From positions 9,770,205 to 9,834,204 of the forward strand of contig NC_080726.1 in NCBI RefSeq assembly GCF_019097595.1: a stretch of 64,000 nt of DNA, given 5' to 3'. The notes below the pieces were generated by a model. That model saw only the letters and a program-made list of their open reading frames with translations, was not told the DNA's origin and did not search any database. The DNA is from Hemibagrus wyckioides. Taxonomy: Eukaryota > Chordata > Actinopteri > Siluriformes > Bagridae. Positions 19,960 to 33,500 of this stretch are shown one piece after another. The translations under genes were made by a program, and so were the position numbers. The first letter of the stretch is position 1. Each line of letters begins with the position of its first letter.

Positions 19960-21684
19960 ATGTCTCATACCGCAGTGCAGGGAAGTATTGGGAGCCGTTC
20001 TGCCATGGGGATGCACACATACAAAGTAAGTCAACAACTGCCAGTAAATGAGTTTATTACTTCGCTCATATCACTTCAATTTATTCCTAAAGACTGAAAA
20101 GCATGCCAAATGATGTAGTCTAAAACTATTATATGCATGACCAGATATACCTGTACGAGTGTGAGAATTTCCAAGGTCGCTGTATGGAGTTGAACGGCGA
20201 GTGTCGCAATATCTGCGATAAGGGCTTCGATCGTGTGCGTTCCATCAGAGTGGAGTGTGGCCCGTAAGTCTGCAGCCAAGCCAATGACTTTGTACTGAGC
20301 TGTACATCATTACACTAAAACCTAATACCAAATAATCTTTATCCTAGTGGCTCTTTAGAGAAACACTGTACTGTACTGTATGTATGTGAATATACAGCGT
20401 GTTTTTTTCATGGTTTCAGGTGGGTGGGTTACGAACAGCAGGACATGCGTGGTGAGATGTTCATGTTGGAGAAGGGAGAGTATCCTCGCTGGGACACCTG
20501 GTCCAATAGCTACCGCTGTGATTGTCTCATGTCCCTCAGGCCTGTCCGCATGGTGGGTGAATTAGAAGCATGAGAATGTCAGCTCATTTTCACCTGGTCA
20601 TTTGTGTGATGACATACAAATAACTTTTCAAGTTCAGACCCTTTTTTTAATAAGTCAGAAAGATGACTTTAAGGCAACTTTACCTAATATTACAAACCAT
20701 AAGTAATATTCCTCAAAGGTAAGTGAGGAAGTTAGTCAGTAAAAATGTGTAAAAATTGTTAATGAATGGTTATGTGTGGTTATTTGGAATGGCTATTTAT
20801 GATGATTTTAAAAAAAACTTCATTAATGTTACCTGTAGTGAATTAATGCTGAAGTTAGTTTTGGGTTTTTAGATGCTAGTATGTTTCTCTCCCTTGTGCA
20901 ATTTGAAACTAGACTGATTCATATCTGCTTAAGCTTAAAAATGCTGATATATCTTGCTGTATAACAGATGTTCAAAGTATATGACATTTCCTTTGAGCGG
21001 CAGATGTCGGATAACATGAAGTGACATGCAGCCTAGATTAGCTCAGCAAATGATATAGTGATTGATGTAGCTTTAGCATTGATCTATAGAAGTTGGACTT
21101 TTTCTGCTAAAGTCCAAAGAAACTCTTTGAGACTATCCCTGAATGTCCCTCAGACAAACTATTATGTTATATTTATAGTTTCAGAAACATGAACATTAGG
21201 AATACAACATATTTTTGACTGCTGGTGAGTCAACCGATTATAGAGTATGTATGGGAAAAAAATGGATCTGTTCCTATTTCCTTACAGGATCCCCAGGATC
21301 ATAAGATCTGCCTGTATGAGTGTGCAAACTTTGAGGGTCGTAAGATGGAGGTTTGTGATGAGGACATCCCCAGTATGTGGTCCTACGGCTTCTATGACAG
21401 AGTAGCAAGCATTCAGGTCTCCGGAGGAACGTACGTCAACTGCTCTCGAAGTCGATGTCAGTACAGTTTAGAGAGATTATCTTCACAAATGAACAGTTTG
21501 ATTGTTGTGTTTTAGGTGGGTTGGGTACCAGTACCCTGGTTATCGTGGATACCAGTACCTGTTTGAGTGTGGCCCCTATAAGCACTGGAACGAGTGGGGA
21601 GCCAACCATCCACAAATCCAGTCCATCCGCCGAGTGCGAGACATGCAGACACATCGACGAGGCTATTTCGAGATGACTGCATAA
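19960..21684 (+). CDS. crybb1l: Beta-B1-like crystallin
   Basis: Five coding exons, 19960-20025, 20145-20263, 20420-20552, 21288-21430 and 21516-21684, join to 209 aa with GT-AG borders and the family exon sizes 119, 133 and 143. The short N-terminal arm ([12 protein letters not shown]) leads into four Greek-key motifs: [52 protein letters not shown] and [19 protein letters not shown]. The C-terminal arm [21 protein letters not shown] is that of basic beta-crystallins. A 133-base third-motif exon and a C-terminal extension set it in the beta-B group. Fish keep several crybb1-like genes, so the symbol is given to group level only. The role is a structural lens protein pairing with acidic beta-crystallins, for example the divergent neighbour. 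Polyadenylation signals follow at 22210-22219. Confidence 0.88.
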
Positions 21685-22209
21685 ACGACACAGCAGGAAC
21701 TAATGGACGGCTTGTAGTAGAGGCTCTGTGGCGTATAAAATTATCCCTCAATTTACACAGACCACTTCAGCACAGAGTGAAGAGCTCGATCGGTTTATAA
21801 GGGGAAATTATGTTATGAAGCTACAGCTCACAGAGCCAAATCATTTTAAACCTTTCTCTTGCATTCACCTCTATTTATCTATAATGTGTTAGCTATATTT
21901 CAGTTAAATTGCCTTTTTTTAATTATTGAGCACTGTCCCAGCAATTTTTTAGCTAGAAATTACAACTCAAAACCTACTCCTACTGAAGCATAAATTATGA
22001 ACCGAGCATGCGACAGGTATTGGAAGACGAAAACCCTGGCCTCTTAATCTTTTTAGAAAAGGCTTTATTTCATAAGGATTTTATTTTCTGCTCTTATTTG
22101 TGGACAAGATTCACATCCCCTTCACCTCATGTGATGAGGGGACTGTGCGGTCTTGTCACACATATCTCTCTCAGGGATGCTGGCATCTGGAAATTATATT
22201 TCCCACAAA

Positions 22210-22219
22210 AATAAATAAA
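22210..22219 (+). terminator. Polyadenylation signals of the beta-B1-like crystallin
   Basis: Two overlapping AATAAA hexamers about 530 bases past the stop codon, with a T-rich stretch downstream. Confidence 0.6.
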
Positions 22220-22529
22220 GATCTCAGACCTCAATAATGTAACACATTCCTTTTTTCTTCATTTATATAGCAGCATACACATAATGATCACTTTATTAAG
22301 GACACTAGCCTTGCACTTGCACACATTGAACATGTCATTTATAGAGTTATTACCACTGAAGGACCACCCCTGAATAGAAATTATTTGAATGATGGACCAT
22401 TATGAGCACAGGAGAGATGCTGATAGAGTGATAGTGGCATTTTAGTGTGCAAGTATGGTATTTGTGAGTCATGCTTTACATTTTATGTGATCCTATGGGA
22501 AACAACCACACACTGAGTGGAACACTGCA

Positions 22530-22840
22530 GGCTATGTTTTTTCCATGCACAGCTCAAAATTACAGCCCTGTGTGCACAGAGTTTGCCTGTTCTCCCCGTG
22601 CATTTCCAGTTTCCTCCAGGCGCCCTGGTTTACTTCACCAGTTGAAAGACATCTCTAAATTGTGTGTAGTGTGTGAATGGGTGTGTGAGTGTGTGTGTGA
22701 TTGTGCCCTGCAATTGGTTGCCACCCCATCCTTTGCCTTTGAGTTTCCAGAGTAGAGGTTCTAGGTCCTGTGATCCTGTGTAGGGTAAGTGGTACAGAAA
22801 ATGTTCATGGGATAGGCTGTAGATCCACAGCAGCCCTGAA
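22530..22840 (+). repeat. Degraded SINE body
   Basis: GTGTGCACAGAGTTTGCCTG, CTCTAAATTGTGTGTAGTGTG, a GT-rich run and GGGTAAGTGGTACAGAAAATG follow the same order as the SINE at 14790-15120. It ends in the ATGA microsatellite, as is typical for these tails. Confidence 0.65.
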
Positions 22841-22842
22841 AA

Positions 22843-22909
22843 ATGAATGAATGAATGAATGAATGAATGAATGAATGAATGAATGAATGAATGAATGAAT
22901 GAATGAATG
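22843..22909. repeat. (ATGA)n microsatellite
   Basis: About 16 ATGA units at the tail of a SINE-like segment. Confidence 0.95.
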
Positions 22910-23241
22910 TAAGTTTTCATAACCTGTTGCAAACCTGCATCCAAATGCTCTTCCAAAAGCTGCAGATATGCTTGATCACTTCCTGTTTCCTTCCTGTAAA
23001 TGTTTTACTGTTTGCGTTTGCTCAATTTTTTAACCACTGAGAAATTAGCAAGTATGTAAGATTATCACCCTTTGCATCTTGATTTGTATTTGTATGTCTT
23101 GTATAACAGAGTGAATTGCACAAGATGTTTTTGTTAGTATTTTTGCTTCAATTTCGTAAACATATCAAAAGTTCTGATTATTTTTGCATTGTGAGCCAAC
23201 TTTTCTGCCCCAAGATTATACAGGCTTCATTCCGTATAATA

Positions 23242-23797
23242 CACCGATCAGGCATAACATTATGAATGGTGACAGGTGAAGTCAATAACACTGGTTATCT
23301 CCTCATAATGGCGTCTGTTATTGTGTGGGATATATTAGGCAGCAAGTGAACATTTTGTCCTCAAAGTTGATGTGTTAGAAGCAGGAAAAATGGGCAAGCG
23401 TAAGGATTTGAGCGAGTTTGACAAGGGGCCAAACTGTGATATCTGGATGACTGGATCAGAGCATCTCCATAACCGCAGCTCTTGTGGGGTGTTCCCGGTC
23501 TGCAGTGGTCAGTATCTATCAAAATTGGTCCAATGAAGGAACAGTGGTGAACTGGAGACAGGGTCATGGGGGGTCAAGGCTCATTGATACATGTGGGGAG
23601 TGAAGGCTGGCCCATTTGCTCCGATTGTTCCAACAGATGAGCTACTGTTGCTGAAATTGCCGAAGAAGTTAATGCTGGTTCTGATAGAAAGGTGTCAGAA
23701 TACACAGAAGTCCATGATGGGTCAGGGCTGTTTTGGCAGTGAAAGGGGGACCAACATAATATTAGGCAGGTGGTCATAATGTTATGCTTGATCGGTG
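23242..23797 (+). mobile_element. Short Tc1-type non-autonomous element, copy 2
   Basis: A 556-bp element with inverted ends CACCGATCAGGCATAACATT and ATGTTATGCTTGATCGGTG, flanked on each side by TA. The body has the family order: a transposase start ([12 protein letters not shown], near 23391) with the DNA-binding region, then a [21 protein letters not shown] segment, broken by stops and frame changes. No catalytic domain. It is among the copies with the best preserved ends. Confidence 0.9.
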
Positions 23798-24165
23798 TAC
23801 AGTGATACACTACAGTTCCTTTGACAACAGCAAATTATTGCTTGTTTTCCCTTTACAGTCGGTGCAAAGTGCAGGATTTAAGTGCTCGAGGCTCGTGTCA
23901 AAAAATGGTATGAACCACAGTAGGGGTGTCAGAGTGTTGCTTACAAGTGCTGAGGAAACAAATTCTAGTTTTTAACATTAAAATATTTACTAAGAGTAAT
24001 ACTTGTGCCTTATATAACTTAACTTGTTTGAACCAGTGGTCATAAATCCACCATAATTGTAACCTGATCCACATACCCCTCCACACACACCCTTGATCAT
24101 AAAAACGTCCAATAACAAAGTGATATGAAAATCAACACCCAATCACTGAAGCCAGTGAGTGTTTT

Positions 24166-24474
24166 GGGGGCGGGATAAAGCCACACTAATCCCATGAGTG
24201 GATGAGGAGACGATGCACGGTGTTAGCGTTACAAAAGCCGGTGTTGCCAGATTGGACGTCCAGTCTCGGACGGAAGTTATTTGTATTTGCATCAGACTGT
24301 AAACATGGTGTTTCGCTGGTAGACTCACAACTAGTAAGCGTGTCGGTTCTGAATGTTTGCCGTTCGTTTGGGATTACAGGCAAATACTCGAAGACTTAAC
24401 ACAATCTGGCAACCTGAATCTGTAGACGGAGGATTGAAGTAAATCAAGCGGATGCTCTGATCCATACGGCTTTA

Positions 24475-24510
<36 letters not shown>

Positions 24511-24531
24511 CAAACGGAGAAGCACTGGGCA
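24166..24531 (+). promoter_or_regulatory. Probable unc119 promoter and 5' UTR
   Basis: A GGGGGCGGG GC box (about 24166-24174) followed by ATAAAG lies about 360 bases upstream of the start codon. The stretch to 24531 is GC-richer than its surroundings and includes a CA run (24487-24510). Start-site position is not known. Confidence 0.45.
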
Positions 24532-27500
24532 ATGAGAGTGAAGCAGGGGGCCGAGGGAGGACTACCGTCCACTACAGACGAGGAGCTGCTGAAGAAGCCC
24601 GTGATAACGCCGGAGGATGTACTCGGCCTGCAGAGGATCACTGACAGTAAGTGGCAACTGAAATAACTCTAATCTCCCTCCTGGAGTCGGGGTGTTAAGT
24701 TCAGCAGCAGGTTAGGAAGCTTCTTTCAAGAGATAAACACTTAAGTGTGTGACCATTTTTAGCCATCGCTTTGCACAAACAAAGCGTTTAAACAGCCGCA
24801 CGGAAGTGACGTCAGAAATCTGACCCAAACAGTGCTCCAGGTCTGACCATGACATCATATTATTGTTAGTAAACACTCATTCTGTTACAAATTTCCTAAA
24901 TGACAGTCTAAAATAATAAAAAAAAAATCCTGAAATGAGTGATGAATTAGTTTTAAATATTCAGTTTCTTTGGTAAATAAGTCCAGAAATAGGTAAATGG
25001 AGGTAAATGGAGTCCAGGATTTACGTCTCTAATTTAAATAAAATCTTAGGCGATAAAACTGTTAGGAAGAAATACTAATCATGGCATGACCGATGAAAAT
25101 AACCTAAGTTACATGAAGTCAGAATACGCTACTACACCGATCAGGCATAACATTATGACCACCTGACTAATATTGTGTTGGTCCCCCTTTTGCTGCCAAA
25201 ACAGCCCTGACCCGTCATGCACTGTGTATTCTGACACCTTTTATATTAGAACCAGAACAGTAGCTCATCTGTTGGATCGGATCACACCGGCCAGTCTTCA
25301 CTCCCCACGTGCATCAGTGAGACTTGGCCGCCCATGACCCTGTCGCCGGTTCACCACTGTTCCTTCCTTGGACCACTTTTGATAGATACTGACCACTGCA
25401 GACCGGGAACACCCCACAAGAGCTGCAGTTTTGGAGATGCTCTGATCCAGTCGTCTAGCCATCACAATTTGGCCCATATCAAACTCACTCAAATCCTTAC
25501 GCTTGTCCATTTTTCCTGTTTCTAACACACCGACTTTGAGGACAAAATGTTCACTTGCTGCCTAATATATCCCACACAATAACAGGTGCCATGATGAGAT
25601 AATCAGTGTTCAGTACTCACTTCACCTCTTAGTGCTCATAATATTATGCCTGATCGGTGTATACAGGGTTTTGAGTAGGCCATTACAAATCTTTGATACA
25701 GCAGTGGGGTTTAGTTTTGACATGCACATGCTCATTAAACCACAAGGCACACAGCATTGCACTGAAGAAACCACAGGACATGTTTCACTTTTAACTGCAG
25801 ATAAGCTAATAACAGTGCAACCCTGCAGTGCAGAGCACTGAGCAGATAACACAAATCTAAAAAAAACCTACCAGAGTTGTTTCGCCTTCTACACTACAAA
25901 ATGCTAAACTGTTTACTGACATTTCTGGTACTATAGTGTTCAGTCCAATAGGACCTAAATTCACACTGGTCTTTTGGATAATAAATAAGTAGTGGTGACC
26001 CTTTCACAAAGATGAACATTTCTTTAATGTAGATATTTATTCAGAGTAGATTTTGCTGTCAACTTTACACCAACCCGGCATAACATTATGACCACCTGCC
26101 TAATATTGTGTTGGTCCCTCTTTTGGCTGCTAAAACAGCCCTGACCCATCATGCACTGTGTATTCTGACACCTTTCTATCAGAACCAGCATTAACTTCTT
26201 CAGCAATCTGAGCAACAGTAGCTCGTCTGTTGGTTCGGATCACACGGGCCAGCCTTCGCTCCCCATGTGCATCAGTGAGCCTTGGCCGCCCATGACCCTG
26301 TCACCGGTTCACCACTGTTCCTTCCTTGGACCACATTTGATAGAAGATACTGACCACTGCAGACCGGGAACACCCCACAAGAGCTACAGTTTTGCAGAGG
26401 CTCTGATCCATAATCAATGTTATTCAGTTCACCTGTCAGTGCTCATAATGTTATGCCTGAAAAATCCTTTTCGTGCCCAGATATTTGTTAATTTCAGCAT
26501 AATTTCTTTATAGACATGTAAACAAAGCCATGCAGAATATTTTGATGTAAAATGGTCCATTGTGTCAAAACCATGTTAACTGAACTAGCAATGAAGCTAC
26601 ATGACTGAAGTTTTATAGGAGGTGGCTTTTGGCCCAAGTTTGATTAAAGAATTTGTACGTCTAAATTCCAAGGCTCAGCATCTGAGTAACGAGCCGCTTA
26701 GAAGATCAGGATTAGACTGAGCACAAAATCAGTTCATCTTTCTTGCCATACAAACAGATCTCCGTCTATCCTTTATGATGCTACAGATATAAATCTCTCA
26801 AAAGCCTCATATTTAATTGCTGTATAAATATTGTGATGACCTTTTTAGAAATAGAAATACATTACAGCACAGTGAAATTCTTTCTTCGCATATCCCATCC
26901 TTGGAGGTTGGGGTCAGAGCGAAGGGTCAGCCATGATACAGCGCCCCTGGAGCAGAGAGGGTTAAGGGCCTTGCTCAAGGGCCCAACAGTGGCAACTTGG
27001 CGTGCACTGCCTGGTGCTTCTATATAGTTCTTCTATATAGTTCTTTCAGTAGATGTAGAATGTTTGTATCTGTGTTATCTGTGTCAACTCCACTTTATTA
27101 ACTCCAAAACACAGAACAGAAATTCATATCGCATATCGTTTGACCTATGCTCAGTGTTGTGTTGTTAGTTTCATAGTCAGAGCAACATACTGGCCACCAG
27201 AGGACCAGGTCTTGGTGTCTATGCATATACTATGGAAAATGTTGTGCATGGCTGTCGTTAAGGTGCACCACATGCACATATTATATAATCTAAAATGGGT
27301 GACCAATTAAAAAGCATCTTTAGTAAGGTGTAGAGTCATCACAGCGCTGTGCATCGACCCTACAAGAGTATTGATGATGGTAATGGGGAGTGCTGTCTAG
27401 CTTTCAATCAGATTGGGTTCTAGTGTCTGTGAAGGACATAATATACCATGCATGTTATTTCCATTCTCATCAAACCATTCAGTGACCCCTAGGGATGGGG

Positions 27501-30500
27501 GTGTGGTCATCCCGGGCATGACTATTCCCATCAGGATGCAAATGTTTTAATTGTACTGTATGTACTGTATACTGTCAGAACTTTGAATTGATTTGCAGTG
27601 ACTCTTTCTTCAAAAAGCAACAAGTGGACACAAGTCATGCCAGGACAGTGACCCCAAACTCCAATCAACCAATTCTAATGGAAGATTTTATTCAGCATTT
27701 TTCTTCTTAATGAATGTACAATGTGTCATTGCCAGCTTCAATTAATGTTTCTGTGCTAGCGACGGTTGTCAGAGTAGCCACGGAGTCACTGTTGAAACCT
27801 TCAAAGTCTTTTGGATTTCGCCTCATTTGCTTTGCTTAAAGGTTTCTTTCGATGAAAGCATATGCCAAACCCGTATATTTTCCTATCCATTTGATTAAGA
27901 TGACTTTGTAATAGCTTAATGTCTCTAGCAGTGTAGTGTTGAAGTTTTATATCTCTTTCAGGATCAGACTGTGAGAATCTGTTCTGTTGCTTTTCACCAC
28001 ATTGAAGCAGGCAATGAATGTTTTACCCTCATGAGAAACGTGATTGAAGTCTTTCCTTCCTGTAGGTCAAACCTGCAGCTCATGAGTTCACCACATTACC
28101 ACTAAAAAATCTAGCATAAGCAATGCTTCAGCGCTGTTTTATTAGTACACGCTTAGAAAATTTGTGGCCTCTAGCACCGTAAAACACAGGTCCCAAACCT
28201 GGACCTGGAGAACCCCATGTCTTGCACATTTTTAGCACTTACCTTGCTTTAACTTCAGTGAAATCAGGTAATTAACAGCCCTTTCTGAGTTGAAGTAGGT
28301 GTGCTAGATCAGTAAAAAGTGAAATGTGCTTGAGTTTGCAAGTAAAACGTGCAAGTAAAACCCCTTTAAGAAGCTATTCCTCTTACTCATCCATAGAAGC
28401 TTCAAGAAACCCTTTAAAGCATTAAAGACAGAATTCATATGCTACTAGAACAAAAGTAGCTTGTATAACCTTTGCAGCGCATTGACACAACTGACTTTAG
28501 TTCAACTGACAAGTGCTAAACTGCTTGACTTACGGCAGATTGATGGTTTCGTATCTGCGGTACCTCATCATCCTGTCTTCTTAGCTGGCATGGAACTCCT
28601 CAAGTCATGTATTCTTCATTATCTGATCTCCTCTGTTCTCTTTTATAAGAGGTGCAGGTACTGGCCCCAGTCCTTACAGCTCAGATTTACAGATTAACAC
28701 AGATTGATCAATGGGAATGAGCTTGAGGCACTAGAGGCTTTTATTCTGTGATTGCTCAACAATCAGTGTGCTCACTTGAATGATTTGACCTGTTGTCTAG
28801 ATGGTATAGTTTCTATAGCATGTTTAGCATATATCTAGAATATACATTTTGTAATTTCTATTCCTTTAGAACCGCCTTGAATTTTATGCTTTGATTGATT
28901 AAATCATTGTTTAACACTCAGTTTTACTCATACCCCAGCTCTGCTGAATTCTCAAACCTGATTGGTCAGAAGGTGTTGGATAATTAGCTAGAAGACTGAA
29001 TCTGTGGTTCTGTCTGTAATGCAGATCACAGGTTACTCTTAAAGCATTAATTTTGATATGATTAATCTCGTTAATAGGGACTTAATTCTGGACACACCAC
29101 ATATTCCAAAGCTAATAATAAATAACAACATATTGTTAAAAATCAAATTAACAGCTAACGTATAATCCAAGACTCAGAACTTTTCTGCCATGGGAAAGTC
29201 TTCAGCAGAGAGCTTTCTTGGTAACGCATCAGGCTTTTTTTTTAGTTTTCTTAACTTCAGCAAAGAAAAAAAGGGTGTTGAGGGAATGGGGTATAAGTTG
29301 TCTTACGTTTGTTCTATAACTTTAATTGTAAATGGTTGATGTGTCTTTCATAAATCAATGAAAAAGCATAATCCTTAGCAAACTGTATCACGCCACCCAA
29401 TCATGGATTTTTTTATTTTTTTTATTTTTTTTTTTATAACAGTACACCCTGTGTTTTGTTTTTTGGCTAAGTGCATGGAAATGTCATTTATGACAGCCGC
29501 TTGTGGTGTAGCGCTGACATTTTTGTATGCATGCATCATCATGATGCAATCATGTGTGACTGTGTGAAGAATACCTAAAGCAGGGGTGTCCGATCTTATC
29601 CGGAAAGGACCGGTGTGGGTGCAGGTTTCCATTCCAACCAAGCAGAAGCTACACCTGATTCCAACTGGCTAATCAACCGATTTTGGCTTTCAGTAGTCTC
29701 AGGTGTGGCTTCTGCTCAGTTGGAATGAAAACCTGCACCCGCACCAGCCCTTTGCGGATAAGACTTGACACCCCTGACCTAAAGCAAGGGTGTCTTTAGG
29801 TCAGGGATGTCTAATCATATCCAGAAAGGCCTGTGTGGGTGCAGGTTTTCATTCCAACCAAGCAGAACCCACACCTGAGTCTACTGAAAGCCAAAATCAG
29901 TTGATTAAAAAGGTGGAATCAGGTGTAGCGCCTGCTTGATTGAAATGAAAATCTGCACTCACACCATCCCTTTGTGGAGCTAAAGAATCTAAAGAATACC
30001 TCTTCCTCAACTAGCACATAAAAATATCTGTGCATTTGTTTTTAGACTGATGGTATTCTTAGTCCATGATGAACCAGTATCGATGTCTTCATTGATAGAA
30101 AATTTCACAACACTTCTGTAAGTCGCTTTAGATAAGAGCATCTGCCAAATGCAGTAAATGCAAATGTAGATGTAAATCCTGCCTCCGGTGTGGCTGACTG
30201 AGTCATGAACAGAGTGAGACTTGCAGTTTGTTTTTACATAACCACTTTGATTAAACCAATGCCACATTCTTTTATTTCACACTGGTAAATCATTTTGACA
30301 GCTCTGGGTGAAATGTGATCAGAACAAATGGTTAGATCACGATCATTTTAAAACCACCTGTCTGGAAAACACAGACTGCTTTGATTCGAATCGGAGCTTG
30401 CGATTAATTACGCATGCTTCTTTATTTTATTTATTGTAGTAAAATGTCTGTAATAAAAGCTTGACACTTAGCAGGTAAGCAGAGAAAGAGACGGTATCTT

Positions 30501-33500
30501 TTGCTGTCTTTTTATCTGGTGCTTATGCCAAATCAAACATGAAGTTCCCCCAAAGCTAATGAATGAAAAAAATATTAATTTCAGTTCAAGTAGAAGAAGA
30601 AGCATGTGTCTTGAAAGATCATCAGTATTGCGATAAGGAAAGAGTACAGAAGATATCCAGGAACAGAGAATTAGAGGTGGACCATATAAGGAAATTCTTG
30701 TTGCTTGAAGACATTTAGGTGAGCTTTTATGAAAAAATATGTTGTCTGCAATTTTCATAATTAAGTGCTTTATCATAGAAATGTGTGTAAAATAAACATT
30801 TGGTACAAAATGTAGATTTTAAGATCACGTAAATGAGCGTTAGAACCCACAGAATCAGGTTCATGAGGTGATCTAGAGCATGTAGCCAAATTGTGATGTA
30901 CCATTTCAGGAAAAACACTTATTAACACCTTAAACAGAATCCTAAAATGTATTAGAAGCCAATAGAGGAAAGCACCAACCGTGGTCTAATTCCTCTTTTT
31001 GGCAGAACGGCTGGTTGGATAATATATAGCATATGTAAATGGCGACTTTTGTTCAGCTCATAGTTTCCTTTGTTTACCTGGAACATACAGGTGGCTATAA
31101 AAGCAGACACTTAACTTGGACTGGTATCAGAAGGCATGTTGCTAGGTGACTGTATTAGAGGAAATGAAGTGTGGCTGCTGTCAGCATCTGAGGGCCAGCC
31201 AGACAGTAATAAGTACCAAGATGTCTCGCATCTTACCTCATTCTGTCTGTACAGGGCACATCGAGGCAGCACAGGATGGTCGCTTTGCAAGGACAACCGT
31301 TTGCCTAGAAAAACTAATAGTGTCTAAGTTACCGGAAGATCTGTCTTGTGTGTGATAAAGTAAATCTAAAAAAATAAAGTCAATTCCTCATGAAAATGAT
31401 TAAATCCATCTTCAGTGGGAATAAACTTGATTATGATTTATTTCTCAGGAAATGTGTGTAATGCCAAAATATATATATTTTTAAACCTAGTGTCTATTAT
31501 CATTAGGTTTTCATGTGTCCAGGTTAGATATACAGGTGTTTATATTCAATTAAATAAATATTATATATAGGTATTATATATAGGTAAAACATATTTAATC
31601 CTTGTGCACTGCCCTGTCCGGCTGTTTGGGATGAAAACATCTACTAAAATATATCAGAGAAATATTTTTCCAACTTTTTTTGCTTAAATCTGTTAATCAA
31701 CTTAATAAATATTTTTAAAAACTCATATTTCATAAGCAATGTCACTGATTTGGGGAACAATCACACACAAAATGATTTATTTTCAATATAAAAAGTGATT
31801 GTGGACTGGATTTTGTTTACCTTTTATCAAAGCCTTGGAGATTAGAGGTCAGAGATTAGCAACAACATTGATTTTAATGCACTGTTCATTTTTGTGCAAC
31901 ATCAGATTTAAATTTAGTTTATTTAGTGCCTGTTTTCATCCCGAACATAACATAAGGGTAGTTAATTTGCCCACAGTGTGTTACTGACCTATTGAAAATT
32001 TTTAAATCTATGAAAATGTCCAAAATGTATGTCAAAATAAGGTTTGTCACCAAAAATCTTTCCATTTCCTGAAATACAGTAAAAGTTATGGCCAAATTAA
32101 GAGTGAAAAATGAACCCTGGTGGATGAAAACATCCCCAACAGTACATAAGGGTTAAACTTCAAATTTGATCTAATTATCAGTCTGCCAGGGTTTCTCTAT
32201 TTTCTGACTGAAGAAATGAATGAAAAGTCAAGCAAATCCTACGATATTTTGTGGAGCTTGTAATGTATTCGAATTTTCTGCAGATTTAGGCCTTGTGTCA
32301 CGTTATCACAGCATGCATTCAACCAAAGCCGTCTTTGATTTATGTGCATCGAACATGAGTACAGCGATTTATAGAAAGTAATTACATGTGTATCTTCACT
32401 GGTAGGAGTTTAAAAGAACTTGTGAACCTGTGCTTGTGGTTTCACCAATTCACAAAGGTTTCTGGGGGGGATAAAAACACCTCACAAGTTTGAAAAAAGC
32501 CGCAGTAAAATCGACATTTTTTTGGCTGCAACAATCACGAAATCCTGGAGAAGTATAAGAATTTCATGAATACTGGCTAGACAGATGTTTTAGACTCCGG
32601 ATCGCCTTATAATACAGCTAGAACGGTGAAAATAGTCTACATATATTGTGACCCATGTGGTGTCACGTAATTCATTTTCAACAAGGTCTGAATTCACTAA
32701 TGGAAAACGGAGCAAATGTGTAGGAGCCACACCGGATATATCCTATGTCTCTTATAATTTAATGCTTGCTGAGGTTTTTTCTTCCTAGTTTGTCCTTCTG
32801 GACTGGGCTTCAGTTTTTTGTGAATCTCCTCAAGATAAAGACAAACACTTAAGAGCAGCATTTGAAAGATGAATAATGAACAAGCTAATTGTTCCTCCAC
32901 AAATCATCTCCAGAGGAAATAAATCACTCTGTCTTATCGTGTAAGGCAGCTGCTCAGAGGCTTGATGAAAAGCCTCAGTTGCCATAGAAACAATGTCATG
33001 CCCATAACAGTTGTCATGGATATTGATGATGAGGCGATTTGCAAGCGTGTTCGTTAAGACCAAATCCACAAGCCTTAGATAGGGAAATTTGTTCAGTTTG
33101 ATTTGTTGAGCTTGTGGTTGGGTTTCGTTATCACACACTTTACAGAATAAGACATTTTGAAATCTTAACCACAATATGACTTCATTCTAACATTTTACGT
33201 CTTCAGTTATGTGACAGATTACGCTGTTGCACTGGTACAACTCCCTGAACATTACTGATTATAATTACCGAGACTGATACGGTTTAGTTCTTTATAGCGT
33301 GGGATTTCAGACTGTTTACAGTCGGGGACTCCTCCAGTCATGAAAATCAACAGAGCTCCTAATGAGCACAGCAGGCCGATTTGCTTTATAACACAACAAT
33401 CTTCAGCGCTTTAGACAAATATGTACTAATTAGGTTTATTTCTACAGTCTGTACAGCTTTAAAATCCTGGGATTTGTCAGCCACAGAACCCAAACCGGTT

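Larger units (their letters stand above)
21685..23241. other. 3' UTR of the beta-B1-like crystallin, then SINE-like and simple sequence
   Basis: The 3' UTR runs to overlapping AATAAA signals at 22210-22219. Beyond lie a fragment with a CACTTTATTAAGGACAC-like Tc1 terminus (about 22285), a SINE-like body at 22530-22840 and an ATGA microsatellite. No other gene was seen. Confidence 0.55.

Noticed and set aside
21436..21800. Minus- and plus-strand open frames across the last beta-B1-like crystallin exon
   Set aside because: They are alternate-frame shadows of the confirmed exon 21516-21684.
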